DNA from: Wurfbainia villosa
Taxonomy: Eukaryota; Streptophyta; Magnoliopsida; Zingiberales; Zingiberaceae
Direction of reading: 5' to 3'
Assembly (NCBI GenBank): GCA_025175895.1
Contig: CM045988.1
Coordinates: forward strand, 12,801,647-12,865,646
DNA: 64,000 nucleotides
Positions 11,530 to 22,924 of the stretch are shown here, piece by piece. The notes under the pieces are model-generated. The model did not search any database. It was not told the DNA's origin and worked only from the letters and a program-made list of their open reading frames with translations. Both the position numbers and the translations under genes were made by a program. Numbering within the stretch: position 1 is the first letter of the stretch; each line of letters starts with the position of its first letter.

Positions 11530-12818
11530 CTAGGCGGATGCGAGATATGTTTGGTTCAAATCATTCGATTTGAACCGTTTGGTATTTACGTTATATATTG
11601 GGTTTTCTAAATCTAGAACATAGAGACCATTCATAAGTAGTGCATTACAATAGAACATTTCATTCAAATAAATGGAACAACATTTGTCCTTTATTATAAA
11701 AGAAAAGTTTTTCTTGTCTAAACAAGATACAGAAATTATGTTCTTTGTCAATGCAGGTACATATAAGCACTCCTCTAGTTCTAAGATAAGCCCAGTGGGC
11801 AAAGACAAGGAATATGTTCCTACAGCTACAGCAGCAACTTTTGCGCCATTGCCTACTCGTAGGTCCACTTCGCCTTTTGCCATTAGTCTACTATTTCTCA
11901 GTCCCTGCACATTAGTACAAATGTGAGATGCACATCCGGTATCTAATACCCATGTAGAAGAAATAGATAGATTAACTTCTATAACGTGTATACCTGAGGC
12001 AGAAGTCCCACTTCTTTTATTCTTTACTTCCTCAAGGTAGACTTTGCAGTTTCGCTTCCAGTGTCCAGTCTCACCGCAATGGAAACAGTCCCCTTCCTTA
12101 GGTACTTTACCTTTACCCTTTGAAGTGGATGAATTGGCCTTGCCTTTGGCTTGGGTCTTACCCTTGCCTTTGCGCTTACCTTTGCCCTTCTTGACCATTA
12201 GTACGTTACTAACTTTCTTTTTGAGATTCAGTTCAGCAGTTCTTAACATGCTGAGAATCTCAGGCAAAGGTTTATCAATTTCATTCATGTTATAATTCAT
12301 GACGAATTGATTATATGCTTCCGGCAACGATTGCAGGATAACATCGGTTGCCAATTCTTGGCTCAGTGGAAAACCTAGTCTTTCAAGGTTCTCAACGTAC
12401 CCAATCATTTTAAGTACGTGAGTTCCTACAGGTGTTCCTTCTTGCATCTTGCATGCAAAAAGAGCCTTAGACACTTCAAAACGCTCGTGCCTGGCTTGTC
12501 CTTGATATAGTTGTTTCAAATGCTCAACCATATCATAGGCATCCATGTTCTCATGTTGCTTCTGAAGCTCAGAGTTCATGGTTGCAAGCATAAGGCATGA
12601 CACATCTAATGCGTCATCTTGATGCTTCTTATAAGCATCCTTTGACCACAGTGGCGGCTGAAGGTAGGTATTTCAGGTAGCTCTAGGACATCTGATTTGC
12701 ATTCTTGCTTGAGGATAATCCTCAAGTTCCTATACCAGTCAAGAAAGTTCGCTCCATTGAGCTTGTCCTTCTCAAGGACAGATCGCAAGTTGAGGGGGTG
12801 TGTCGTGTTAGATGACAT
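11530..12818 (-). pseudogene. gag and protease of beta
   Basis: ATG at 12818 starts a Copia gag N-terminus (NLRSVLEKDKLNGANFLDW). That frame is lost near 12650 and gag continues at 12603 in another frame. The UBN2-like capsid region is complete there (RHERFEVSKALFACKMQEG ... QFVMNYNMNEIDKPLPE). A lysine/glycine-rich linker precedes an intact zinc knuckle CFHCGETGHWKRNC and an intact protease motif WVLDTGCASHIC. This is the best preserved gag of the alpha/beta group, with a long frame of 357 codons. Confidence 0.88.
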
Positions 12819-14040
12819 GGTGATCTACAACAATAAAATGCAAAATTAAGTATCATACCTAAGTCATTTAATTAGGCCTTTAATTAAATGAGGCTCCCAC
12901 TAAATTCTCATAGCTTTGATATGAGCTAATCATTGATGTAGGCAAACACTTTTCGCTTACATCATTAGCTACTATTTAGCTATAAATTTATATGGGATAA
13001 AGATCCACATCATAATTCGTCTTGAGTTAGCTTTGGCTAATCGCCCAAGACGTAGTATGATTAGGTAGGCAATCTTTTGCCAATTACATCTGATGTAACT
13101 CTTTAATAGCTTTGGTTAAGTTTAGATTAGTTTAGTGCTTATTCCTAAACCGACTTCCGTGTGGCGAGGAGGGCCTTCTTGGATATCGGAGCAACGACCA
13201 CTTCTAAGACAAAGTTGATGTTCGGAAATCACATAAAACTAATTTTAAAACTTATGTTCAAAGCTAATATATGCCTCTACTTTCTTAACTAATTAAGAAA
13301 AACTTAATTAAGTCTTAACCAAGTTTGATAGCGGGACATCACGATTGTCCACTCGCACCCTTCCAAGATAAAATGCATTGCTTTGCTTTGGCAAACCCAA
13401 TAACAAATGATCGAGGAAGTAGTGAGTACCAAACTTTGGTAGGCATATCATTTTTGACTTATTAAGAAAATAAAAACATGCATCATATACATATTAGCAT
13501 ACATCACATATAAGCTAAACTAACATGCATCACATACATATTAAATTAACATGCATCACATACAAGTTAAACTAAGTGTGTCATGGTTATGGCCCTTATT
13601 CTACAATCTTCTCAAGCCAATGAGAAGATTGATTGGTCAACCTAGGGATAGCATCTTCTCCCAAGTGCTTCCTTTTGGTTGTCTTGTGTTGTTGACTTCC
13701 TCCTTGTAACATTATCTTCCAATGGACCCTCCATCTTTGTTGTATATTACAAAAGGAGAAATACTCGAGTTACATTCGAGTCTAAAGCTAATTTTACAAC
13801 AAGAATTTTAGGAGAAAGGAACGACACACAGGCCGTATTAAGAATTACAACACACAATCACAAACTTTTTGGGACTAGGCCATAACTATGCACCACGTCA
13901 ATTTTAACTTTTAAAAGACATCGGATATTTTATTATGTTTGAAAATTTGCTAATGCAATTATCAACTCATAATAAAATTCATCCTACTTCTATATCATAT
14001 ATAAAATAGAGAAAAACTATTTTTATATGATCTTTCAAGT
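12819..14040 (-). other. Untranslated leader of beta
   Basis: No gene. Contains a short imperfect tandem array at about 13470-13577 (units near ACATGCATCACATACA) and AT-rich sequence. The TTGGA/TCCAA hairpins of alpha are absent. Confidence 0.75.
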
Positions 14041-14052
14041 GGTTACGATACC
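14041..14052 (-). other. Degenerate primer binding site of beta
   Basis: Minus strand reads AAGGTATCGTAACCAC next to the LTR end; it shares GGTATC and a later CCA with the methionine tRNA type but is mutated or uses another primer. Confidence 0.45.
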
Positions 14053-14054
14053 TT

Positions 14055-15836
14055 TGTAGGGATTTCTATATGCCAAATAGCATATGCAACGGAAAAATTA
14101 GGATCCTTCCTAGTGATCCTTATAAAGAAAACCTGACAAAATAAATTTCTCTAAAACCAAACCTATCTTATAGGAGAGGATTACCTTTGTTGCGTGCCCT
14201 TGTTAATCCGCTTCCTTTTGGTTTGTTGGATCTTTAGCACGTTCAAATGTTCGTGCCACTATACGTATCCACACGAGCAAGCTCTTGTCTCACAAAAGAA
14301 AAACTAGAAGGGCTCTCCTTTACTTCTTGCTAGAGAAGTCCCTAAAGGAGAGGAAGCTAGGGAAAAAGAGAAGGGAAGAAGAAGACTACTCTTCTTGCTA
14401 GCCTACACTCACAAAACCACACAACCAAAGCTTCCACCAAGCTCTCAAGCTCTCACACAACCACAATCACCTTTTGGCCGGCCACTCCATGGAGTCTTTT
14501 ATAGGGTTGGAAAAACCCTTTCACCTCCTACCATTCAATGAAATCTATTGCATTGAGACACCTTGTTTGGCCGGCCACTTTAAGGAGACAAAAACCACTT
14601 TGTCTCCTTCCACCTTATCTAGCTTAGGTGGCATGATTATGTGGCATGCTTGTGTGGCATTCATGCATGTTGAATTAATCTTATTAATTCAATAAGCTTA
14701 TGTTATCATATTGAATTAATCTCATTAAATCAATAAGGTAACATATTGAATTAATCTCATTAAATCAATAAGCTAAAATTCTCATTAAGCTTAAAGTCCA
14801 AAAACCATTTTGTACTTAAGCTTATTCCCAAATTATTCTAGTCAAACTAGAATGCACTAATTCTTCTAATCATCATGCTCTTTGTGTGTGACCCTATAGG
14901 CTCTCATAACGTTGGCAGTGGATCTAAACTCTTTTAGATACACAAGCAATGGCGACATCTAGCAATACATCATTGTTACCCAAGTTATGAAATAAGTCAA
15001 GATCCGACTAACCTTTCCGTGACTACTATAATGTATGACCGTGTCCTTCTATCCTTGATATCAGATTGACCAATGAGGCATAGACCGTGTCATCCTCGAT
15101 CAATCTATGTGTTTCTTGATCCCTGAGTAAACTAACTCAAACAAATGAGCTCAATATCTCATATTGACTCATTTGAGCATGGCCATGCATTTTAGTAGTT
15201 CTACTCAATCAAGGGGCCCACCGATATCACTCTCGTCATATGAGAGGGATAGATCCCATCTACATCACTCACATCCCTCCGCATAATTTGTTATATACCC
15301 AGTAATCGCCTTTATGGTCCACCCTGTTACGGGTGACATTTGACGATACCAAAGTACATAATTCCTTATGTAGGGAACCGTAGTGACTTCAGGTTCGAGG
15401 ACTATTCATACCAATAGTCACATGAGAAAGTTTATGACACTCATATAACGATCCATGAAACTTTCTCATGGCGGGTCAGTTCAGTATATATTCTCTAATA
15501 TATACCCATGTGTCAACTTGATATCATATATCCATGACTTGTGAGATCAAGTCATCAATCGACCTACATGCTAGTCTTTATGTATTAATATTGCCCTTGC
15601 ATATTAATACTTGACTAGGAACATTTAGGAAAGTGTTCTCTACAGCCTCTCATAATCAATTCTGCCAATTGATGTGCTGTAGATAAGAACCTACTTTTCT
15701 AGGGCATTATTATATTTAATTTAGCTGGCACAAGCAAGATGTAAATATAATAACCAATCCTTTGCCTTTATTGAATATGATACAAAATGTTCCCTTTTCA
15801 ACCATCACATGATTGGCTCTAGGGCTATAACTAACA
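14055..15836 (-). repeat. 5' LTR of beta
   Basis: 1782 bases. TATA box (minus strand) at 14497-14503. Compared with the other LTR only a few substitutions and short indels are seen, mostly in the first 200 bases. Confidence 0.95.
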
Positions 15837-15841
15837 CGTAT
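15837..15841. other. Target duplication of beta, right copy
   Basis: CGTAT; pairs with 7093-7097. Confidence 0.95.
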
Positions 15842-17776
15842 CCACGCCGAGCTCCTCGGGATGACTTCGCTAAGTCACGAGCTTCATCTTCGTACGGGTT
15901 ACTAGCCTCGTGTTGAAGACAACGTGATCGAGAGATGATCACGATCCGAATCCAAATTCGGATCCTAAAACGAGTTCTCAAAACTCGCTTCTCCGGAGAG
16001 GTATTCGTCAACCAATTGACGATTCCTTCGTCCTCCACCTCAGAGGATTACCGGAGATCAAATCCCCGGTAAGTTAGCCGCTGTCGGAGCACTAACCGTC
16101 GTCCAAACGATGCTCCGACAACAAAGAAACAAGCTGTCCAGAAAAACTGGACAGCTTTTGGTGGAGGAATAGAGGCCGGCCAAGGAGAGATGGAAGCTCA
16201 CCTTATCACCGAACCTAGAGGAGATCACCGGAGGGTCGCCGGAGGTTCACCGGCTGAAGCTTGGTCGCCGACAATAAGTTGGACGGCTGCACAAAAGCTG
16301 GGCGGCGGCACCTTAGGGTTGGGCGTCGAAAACTCCAAGGAGGTGGGCGGCAACTAGGTTGGGCGACCAAAACTTGATTAGGGCTTTGGATTAGAGTTTA
16401 AGCCCTATTTCATAGAGAACTAATTCTCTTAATGGTTAATGGATCATATCCATAAAGCCCGTTAACCCGCTCCATTAAGATAAGTTAAAATAAACCAAAC
16501 CATGATGGTTTATTTTAAGTTAAAACGAACCGAACCAACTTTTGGTTCATTCGTTTAAAATAAACCAAACCCTTTGGTTTATTCTCCTCCATTGGATTAG
16601 AACCAAACCATTTTGGTCCATCCATTATGTCTTCATAAGACACGGCCCATCACGCTTCCATTGCGGTGAAACAATTTCATGCTCGCTTTATGTTTGGTCG
16701 ACCAAACATAGTTTCTCTCGATGCGAGAATCCCATTCTCAAGCTCGTTTTAAATCCTTTGGATTACACTCGTTGTCGCGTGTGACCAAATAGGTTCTCGG
16801 TTTATGTTGGTAGTCTATAATTAACCATTAATTATAGAGCGATCATGAGTGGCACCTAGTAGTACATCATGATCCCCAATTAACCGAAAAGATCAGCGGT
16901 TGATCGAACTATTTACGAAACCCTTGATGGCTCGAATGAATCGTGCCCCATTCCCTTCACTCATCTTATACCCACTTGGTTGGGACATGGTCTATTGTGT
17001 CCGATCCCCACCTAAGTGACTACGTCACACCTAGCCCAAGTATCATTTCCTCGTCCTCACAGTTCTAGTTACTCACATGTATCGAAGAGTACCTTACTCT
17101 AAACATGTAATGCTTTGGCAGACTTTAGTAACAATCAGACGAGAGGCCATGGGTATACATCTCCTCATGAGTGGTGAATCCTTTATAGGCTATTCAAACA
17201 CCTTGATCACTTGACTTATACCCAATCATCCGGGTCCACATCTCCTTAGAGATGTTTGCTTAAGATGTCAAGCATAAGTCTCCATGATCAAGATGACTTG
17301 AATCTGCAAGTCGAAGGAACATCGCACTTAAGCCACGATAAGAACTTCATTGACATATCTATATATGCGAGAACCATATGAAGTCTTACGGTGGTCACTC
17401 GATGAACTAGTTACCATAACTAGCATCCACGATTAACTCGGACATCACTATGTCTCGGCCCGGTGAGAATCGGTGCTTGGATACACCAAGGAGTATACCT
17501 CGTGCTAGTCTCGGCGAAATTGATGGTGTCGAATCCATCAATTCATCGACTAGGGATAATTCGATACATCACAATTACACATGTAGAGATACTCACTAGT
17601 TGTGATCAATCACAAATTCTCTCATCTTTGTGAATCGTATCGTGGACATTGATAAATGAGTTTAAGATCAATCAAATACATAAACATGTATACTCGAATA
17701 GTGAATCTTCATTTATCATATAAATGGTTCATACATAAAGCGATTGCCTTAGGACATCTCTCATATATTACTAACG
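15842..17776 (-). repeat. 3' LTR of alpha2, main part
   Basis: Continues from 7097. Bases 15842-16640 closely match 23186-23984 of the 5' LTR; 16640-17776 differ at many sites, mainly where the other copy has CAG, CTG or CCA. The LTR start is CGTTAG instead of TGTTAG, and the TATA box is TTTCATA at about 16408 rather than TTTTATA. Confidence 0.92.
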
Positions 17777-17790
17777 GACTCCCACTTGGC
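17777..17790 (-). other. Polypurine tract of alpha2
   Basis: Minus strand GCCAAGTGGGAGTC, as in alpha1. Confidence 0.8.
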
Positions 17791-17799
17791 TAATGCCAA

Positions 17800-18463
17800 T
17801 CGCTACGGTATCGATACCATAAGCTCTAACATGACCCTCGAGCTTACTTTGAGGTAATGCTTTTAGTCAAAGGATCCGCTAAGTTCCTTTCGATTGGGAA
17901 TTTTCTCGATTTGTATTTCGTTCCTCTTGATGATCTCTGATAAGATGATAGCGTGGCACATGTTTGGATCGTTGATGAGACCTTGGCTCTTTTCTTTGTC
18001 TGATTGCTCCGTTGTTGTCGCGATGAACCGGTATTGCTTCAACAATGGCGGAATCACCAAGTTCATGAGCGAACTTTTTGATCCAAACCGCTTCCTTTCT
18101 TTGCCGCAATGTATTCGCCTCGATGGTAGAATCCGCTCTGATCTCTTGTTTGGAACTTTTCCAACTCACTGCGCCCCATTCAAGGTGAACACGTATCGGT
18201 GAGACACGGAATCATCCTTGTGCATGCGGAAGCAGCATCCGTATACCGCGTATCACCATGTCCCTTCTCCATATATTAGGAACACATCCTTAGTTCTTCT
18301 CAAGTACTTAGGATCGTCTTAATACCAATGATCCATTCTGGATCCGGATATCTGCTCGTGACACTCGAGCGTACGATACGTCGGGCCTTGTACATAACAT
18401 AGCATACATGATAGATCCTATTACAGATGAATAGGGAATCCTACTCATGCAAATCCTCTCGTC
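17800..18463 (-). pseudogene. RNase H of alpha2, heavily scrambled
   Basis: Fragments of Copia RNase H in several frames: MSWKSSKQEIRADSTIEAN, KEAVWIKKFAHELG, DNNGAIRQRKEPRSHQRSKH and YHLIRD. The DNN segment deleted in alpha1 is present here. Many 1-2 base losses break the frame; they share the pattern seen in the adjacent LTR and may partly be sequencing artefacts. Confidence 0.78.
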
Positions 18464-18887
18464 TTATATGTGCGGACACATAGACTTCGAAAGGTGTACC
18501 CCATGCCTGATGGGTAAGAAACCTTTCTTGGATTCTGACATGCTAAACCTCTTTAGCACTCGGTCTATATATGTAGACTGCGAAAGACCAAGCAACCGTT
18601 TCGATCTATCTCTATAGATCTTAATCCCGAGGATGTAGGTTGCTTCTCCTAGGTCTTTCATGGAGAATGTCTTGGATAACCAAACCTTAACTGACTGTAA
18701 GATTGACACATCGTTTCCTATAAGTAATATGTCATCGACATACAATACTAGGAACACGACTGCACTCCCACTAACCTTCTTGTACACACAAGGTTCGTCT
18801 GGATTTTGTGAGAAATCAAACTTTTTGATTGTCTCATCAAAACGGATATTCGACTCTGGATGCTTGCTTCAATCCATAAATGGATCG
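18464..18887 (-). pseudogene. RT of alpha2, second half
   Basis: Clean Copia RT segment: YKKVSGSAVVFLVLYVDD with the catalytic YVDD intact, then DLGEATYILGIKIYRDR and the Q-S-T-Y-I-D motif, matching alpha1 with few changes. Separated from the first half by a frameshift at about 18.85-18.95 kb. Confidence 0.87.
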
Positions 18888-19847
18888 TCATAATTTGCAT
18901 ATCCTTGGTTTTATCAACCGATGTGAAACCCTCAGTATCATATACACGCCCGAGCGAGTGTTTCCATTAAGGAAAGCTGTTTTCACATCCATTTGCCATA
19001 TCTCATAATCATAATGAGCCGCTATGGCCAGGAGCATCCGAATGGATTTAAGCATAGTTACCGGCGAATAGGTTTCATCATAATCAACACCTTGTTTTTG
19101 ACGATATCCTTTCGCCACCAATCTAGCCTTATAGGTAATCACATTACCATCCATGTCGGTTTTCTTCTTGAAAACCCACTTGCACCCTATAGGTTTTATC
19201 CCTTCAGGTGGGTCAACCAAGTTCCAAACTTGGTTTTCATACATGGAATCCATTTCTGACTTCATGGCACCAAGCCATTTATCCGTTTCTGAACTTGTCA
19301 GCACTTCTTCATAACTAGTAGGCTCCTCATCATCAATGAGTAACACGTCGTTCGATTCACTTACGAGAAATCCATATCTCTCAGGAATATTGCGTGTTCT
19401 ACCTGATCTACGAAGATGTGGTGTTACAATAGGTCCAGCCGATTGCTCATCACTATGAGTTGTTGGTTGTTGTGCTTCACCAGGTATCTCATCAATGTCT
19501 ATTTGAGTCTCTCGAGCCTCCTCAAGCTCGACGACACTCCCACTGTTTTCTTGCAAGAGAAACTCTTTCTCTAGAAACACAGCATGCCTTGAAACAAAAA
19601 CCTTTTGTTCCACAGGATGATAGAATTGGTAACCCCTTGTTTCCTTAGGGTATCCAATAAATAGACATTTATCAGACTTAGCATCCAATTTGTCTGATAC
19701 AGTCCGCTTCACATAAGCAGGACAACCCCATATCTTCAAGTAAGATACATGAGGTTTCTTACCATTCCATATCTCATATGGAGTAGTTGAGACTACCTTG
19801 GTAGGCATTCGCTTTAACAAGTAAATAGTCAAAGTGCATAACCCCAA
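18888..19847 (-). pseudogene. Integrase C-terminus, linker and first half of RT of alpha2
   Basis: A 319-codon frame: NRMPTK-like integrase tail, GYQFYHPVEQKVFVS, acidic linker, LRRSGRTRNIPERYGFLVS, then RT with DKWLGAMKSEMDSM. This keeps the tryptophan codon that is TAG in alpha1. It continues GCKWVFKKKTD and QMDVKTAFLNG and leaves frame just after that. Confidence 0.88.
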
Positions 19848-20244
19848 AAGGACTTGGGAAGAGTCGCATGATTCATCATTGACCTGACCATGTCCAACAA
19901 GGTCCGGTTACGCCTCTCAGATACACCATTATGTTGTGGTGTATAGGGCGGAGTCCATTGAGACAATATGTCATTGTCTCTTAGATAATCAAGAAACTCT
20001 TGACTTAAGTATTCACCACCTCGATCCGATCGAAGTATTTTAATACTTTTGTCATGTTGTTTCTCTACTTCATTTCTGAATTCTTTGAACCTTTCAAAGG
20101 CTTACTTGTGTTTCATCAGAACACATACCCAAACCGTGAGTGATCATCGGTGAAGGTAATGAAGTAGCTATAGCCTCCTAAAGCTTGAGTTGACATAGGT
20201 CCACATACATCGCATGTACTAGACCTAGTAACTCTCCCACTGCT
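19848..20244 (-). pseudogene. Integrase core of alpha2
   Basis: Homologous at nucleotide level to alpha1 3620-4020 (conserved words for SDRGGEY and NGVSERRN can be read), but small deletions around 20101-20140 and 20215-20250 split it into short frames. Confidence 0.8.
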
Positions 20245-21634
20245 TCACCTTTTCGGTAAAGGTAACTTAGTCATCTTGCCTTTTAAGCATGATTCGCATG
20301 TATCGTATGAATCCAATTCAAACGATTCCAGAATTCCACATCGGTGTAATTCGGACATGCGTTTCTTGCTTATATGGCCAAGACGACAATGCCACATATA
20401 GGAGTCTATGTGATTATCCTTTCGAGCATGCGTGTTGCTCGCTTCGATATTGAAAATGTCACTAGATACGTCCAACGTATAAATGCCATTACTCAAAGTT
20501 CCAGTTCCATAAAGTATGCCATTCAAAGTTATATAACAAAAATTGTTACTAAACGTCAAATGGAAACCATTTCTATTTAAGCAGGAAATAGAAACAATGT
20601 TCTTTATTAGAGAAGGAACATAATAGCAATTGTCCAGTTCCAAGACTAGTCCACTAGGGAGCTTCAGCAAATAAGTTCCGATGGCGACCGCAGCAACCTT
20701 TGCTTCATTGCCAACTCGCAAATTTGACTCCCCTCTGACAAGTCTTCTTCTATTCCTTAGCCCCTGTATGTCATTACATATATGTGAGCTACACCCAATA
20801 TCCAATACCCAAGTGTCCAAGGAAATAGAATGACAATCAATAACGAAGATACCTGAAGAGGATGGGGCATCAGATGCCTTCTTCTTCTTCATGGACTCAA
20901 GATAAATCTTGCAGTTTCTTCGCCAGTGGCCTTCCTTGCCACAGTGATGGCAAGTGCCCTTTTGCGCTGGTTCCGCCTTCTTTGCCTTTTTGTTCTTTCC
21001 TTTCTTCTGTTCTTTTGCCTTCCTCTTAGAACCTTTCTTTGAGGAATCAACTAACAGAACCACCTTCTCCTCATGCTTCACAGAAGGCTCCACAGTCTTC
21101 AGCATATTGAGGAGCTCGGGAATGGTGGATTCCAATTTGTTCATCCGATAGTTCATCACAAATTGCGAGAAACTCTTGGGCAAACAATGCAGAATTAAGT
21201 CAATACTTAACTCATGATCCATCACAAAACCGAGGGTAGCTAGCCGCTCGATGTACCCGTTCATCTTTAGCACAAACTGCACTACAGACGAACCTTCTTG
21301 CATCTTCGTAGTGAAGAGGAGCCTAGAGACCTTGAACCTTTCGGATCTCGCTTGCTCATCGAACAACTCATGAAGATGGAAGACCATAGTGTTAGCATCC
21401 ATTCGCCGCTAGCATGATGCAACTCGCCAGCTCAGAATCTGCCACATGCTTCTGATAGATCAACATTTGGTCTGGAGTTGCATCGTCCTTAGGACGGTCA
21501 GGAAGAGGCTCTTCAAGGACATATGCAAGCTTTTCCGCCTTGAGAACAATTCTCAGGTTTCTAAGCCAGTCCAGAAAGTTAGGCCCAGTCAGTTTGTTCG
21601 AATCCAAAATAGTGCGCAAATTCAAAGACGTCAT
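20245..21634 (-). pseudogene. gag, protease and integrase start of alpha2
   Basis: ATG at 21634 starts gag (SLNLRTILDSNKLTGPNFLDW). A deletion of about 34 bases near 21400 breaks the frame, which resumes as MDANTMVFHLHELFDEQ. The capsid part missing from alpha1 is present here (QFVLKMNGYIERL ... MNKLESTIPELL). The zinc knuckle CHHCGKEGHWRRNC is intact. The protease motif is WVLDIGCSSHIC: the catalytic DTG has become DIG. The frame ends inside the integrase zinc region after CESCLKGKMTKL. Confidence 0.88.
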
Positions 21635-21640
21635 GATCAA

Positions 21641-22909
21641 TTTATTGACCTAGAAATACAAAACGAGCATATATGAGAAAATGATTTTAAAATGCATCAA
21701 TATACATTTATAAATCTCATTCATTTTTCGAATTTCAAAAACCCCAAAATCACTTCGGGAGATCGTAGGTCCATCTCCGAATGGGCTGATATCCATCATA
21801 TATATGAACAACCTTGGAGAGAGTCCAACAAGCCATTCATAACTATGACGGTAGGTACCTTCTATACCGATTACATATCACGTATATGCAACTATCACAA
21901 TGTGCTTTCAACTATTTGAATGTTCACACATACATCGGGTTGTTAACACATTAACAAGTATGCATCATATGTATAGCACCCAACTTCACCTCCCTTTACA
22001 TCGACCTTGGAGAGAGTCCAACAAGCCGATGCTCCAGGTTAAAGCCAACCCATTAATCAGGACATAGTTTTAATATGGTTAGAGCGCATTCAACCAATTA
22101 GCCCAGCTTGGAGAGAGTCCAACAACCAAAGCTAACGATTGACCTCTGACTCTTACCATATTAGTATTAAACTATTCCATGGTTTGAACATATTCGGGTT
22201 CGAGCCGGGCTTGGAGAGAGTCCAACAACCCAAACAAGAAACGGAACTCTGGTTCTAACCATATTAATGGAAGGTGTAGGCTTTAATATTGTTTAAGGGT
22301 TTTTATGTCTCATCCTCTTTGCATGCAAATAACTATTATCTACATGGCATGGCATACATGGCATACATCTATATGTCATGACACGCATGGCATAATGTTA
22401 TGCATCTAATGCAATTACATGGCATACAATTATGTCATGTATATATTTCCTTATATGTCATAACTATTTATGGAAATAAAATATGTTTAAGATTTGATTT
22501 TCCAAATCAAATCATAATTAAATTAGGAAACAAATTTCCAAATCTAATCACATATTTTATTCATGGAATTATTTGATTAAGGAAAATCTATTTAGGAAAC
22601 CAATTTCCTAAATCATTAAAACTACTTATGGAAATAAAATATTTTAAGATTTGATTTCCCAAATCAAATCATGATTAAATTAGGAAACAAATTTCCAGAA
22701 TCTAATCAAATATTTTATTTATGGAAAATATCAATTTCCATAAATACTTCCAACTTTCCAAAAGTGGAAGATTTCCATAAATACTTCTAGACTTTCCAAA
22801 ATTTAAAAATTTCCATAAATACTTCTAAATTTCCAAAATTTAGAAAATTTCCAGAAATACATTATGACTATCGCAAAACCAATTTTACGATTATGTCGAA
22901 ACACAACCT
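21641..22909 (-). other. Untranslated leader of alpha2
   Basis: Mirror of the alpha1 leader: hairpin repeats at 21814-22225, then AT-rich degenerate repeats at about 22460-22860. No gene. Confidence 0.8.
21814..22225 (-). other. Four-copy leader hairpin repeat of alpha2
   Basis: Plus strand TTGGAGAGAGTCCAA at 21814-21828, 22007-22021, 22108-22122 and 22211-22225; on the minus strand stem TTGGA/TCCAA with loop CTCTC. All four copies share the T that is A in all alpha1 copies. Confidence 0.62.
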
Positions 22910-22923
22910 GGGCTCTGATACCA
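22910..22923 (-). other. Primer binding site of alpha2
   Basis: Minus strand TGGTATCAGAGCCC next to the 5' LTR. Confidence 0.92.
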
Positions 22924-22924
22924 C

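Larger units (their letters stand above)
7098..15836 (-). mobile_element. Copia element beta, complete, nested in alpha2
   Basis: An 8.74-kb Copia element on the minus strand with two long LTRs (7098-8889 and 14055-15836), both starting TGTAGGG and ending CTAACA on the plus strand, flanked by CGTAT. The LTRs are nearly identical by eye, which with its innermost position makes it the youngest insertion. Gag, protease, integrase and RT are recognisable but broken in several frames. The 1.8-kb LTR and different sequence show it is not the alpha family, although the proteins are related. Confidence 0.95.
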
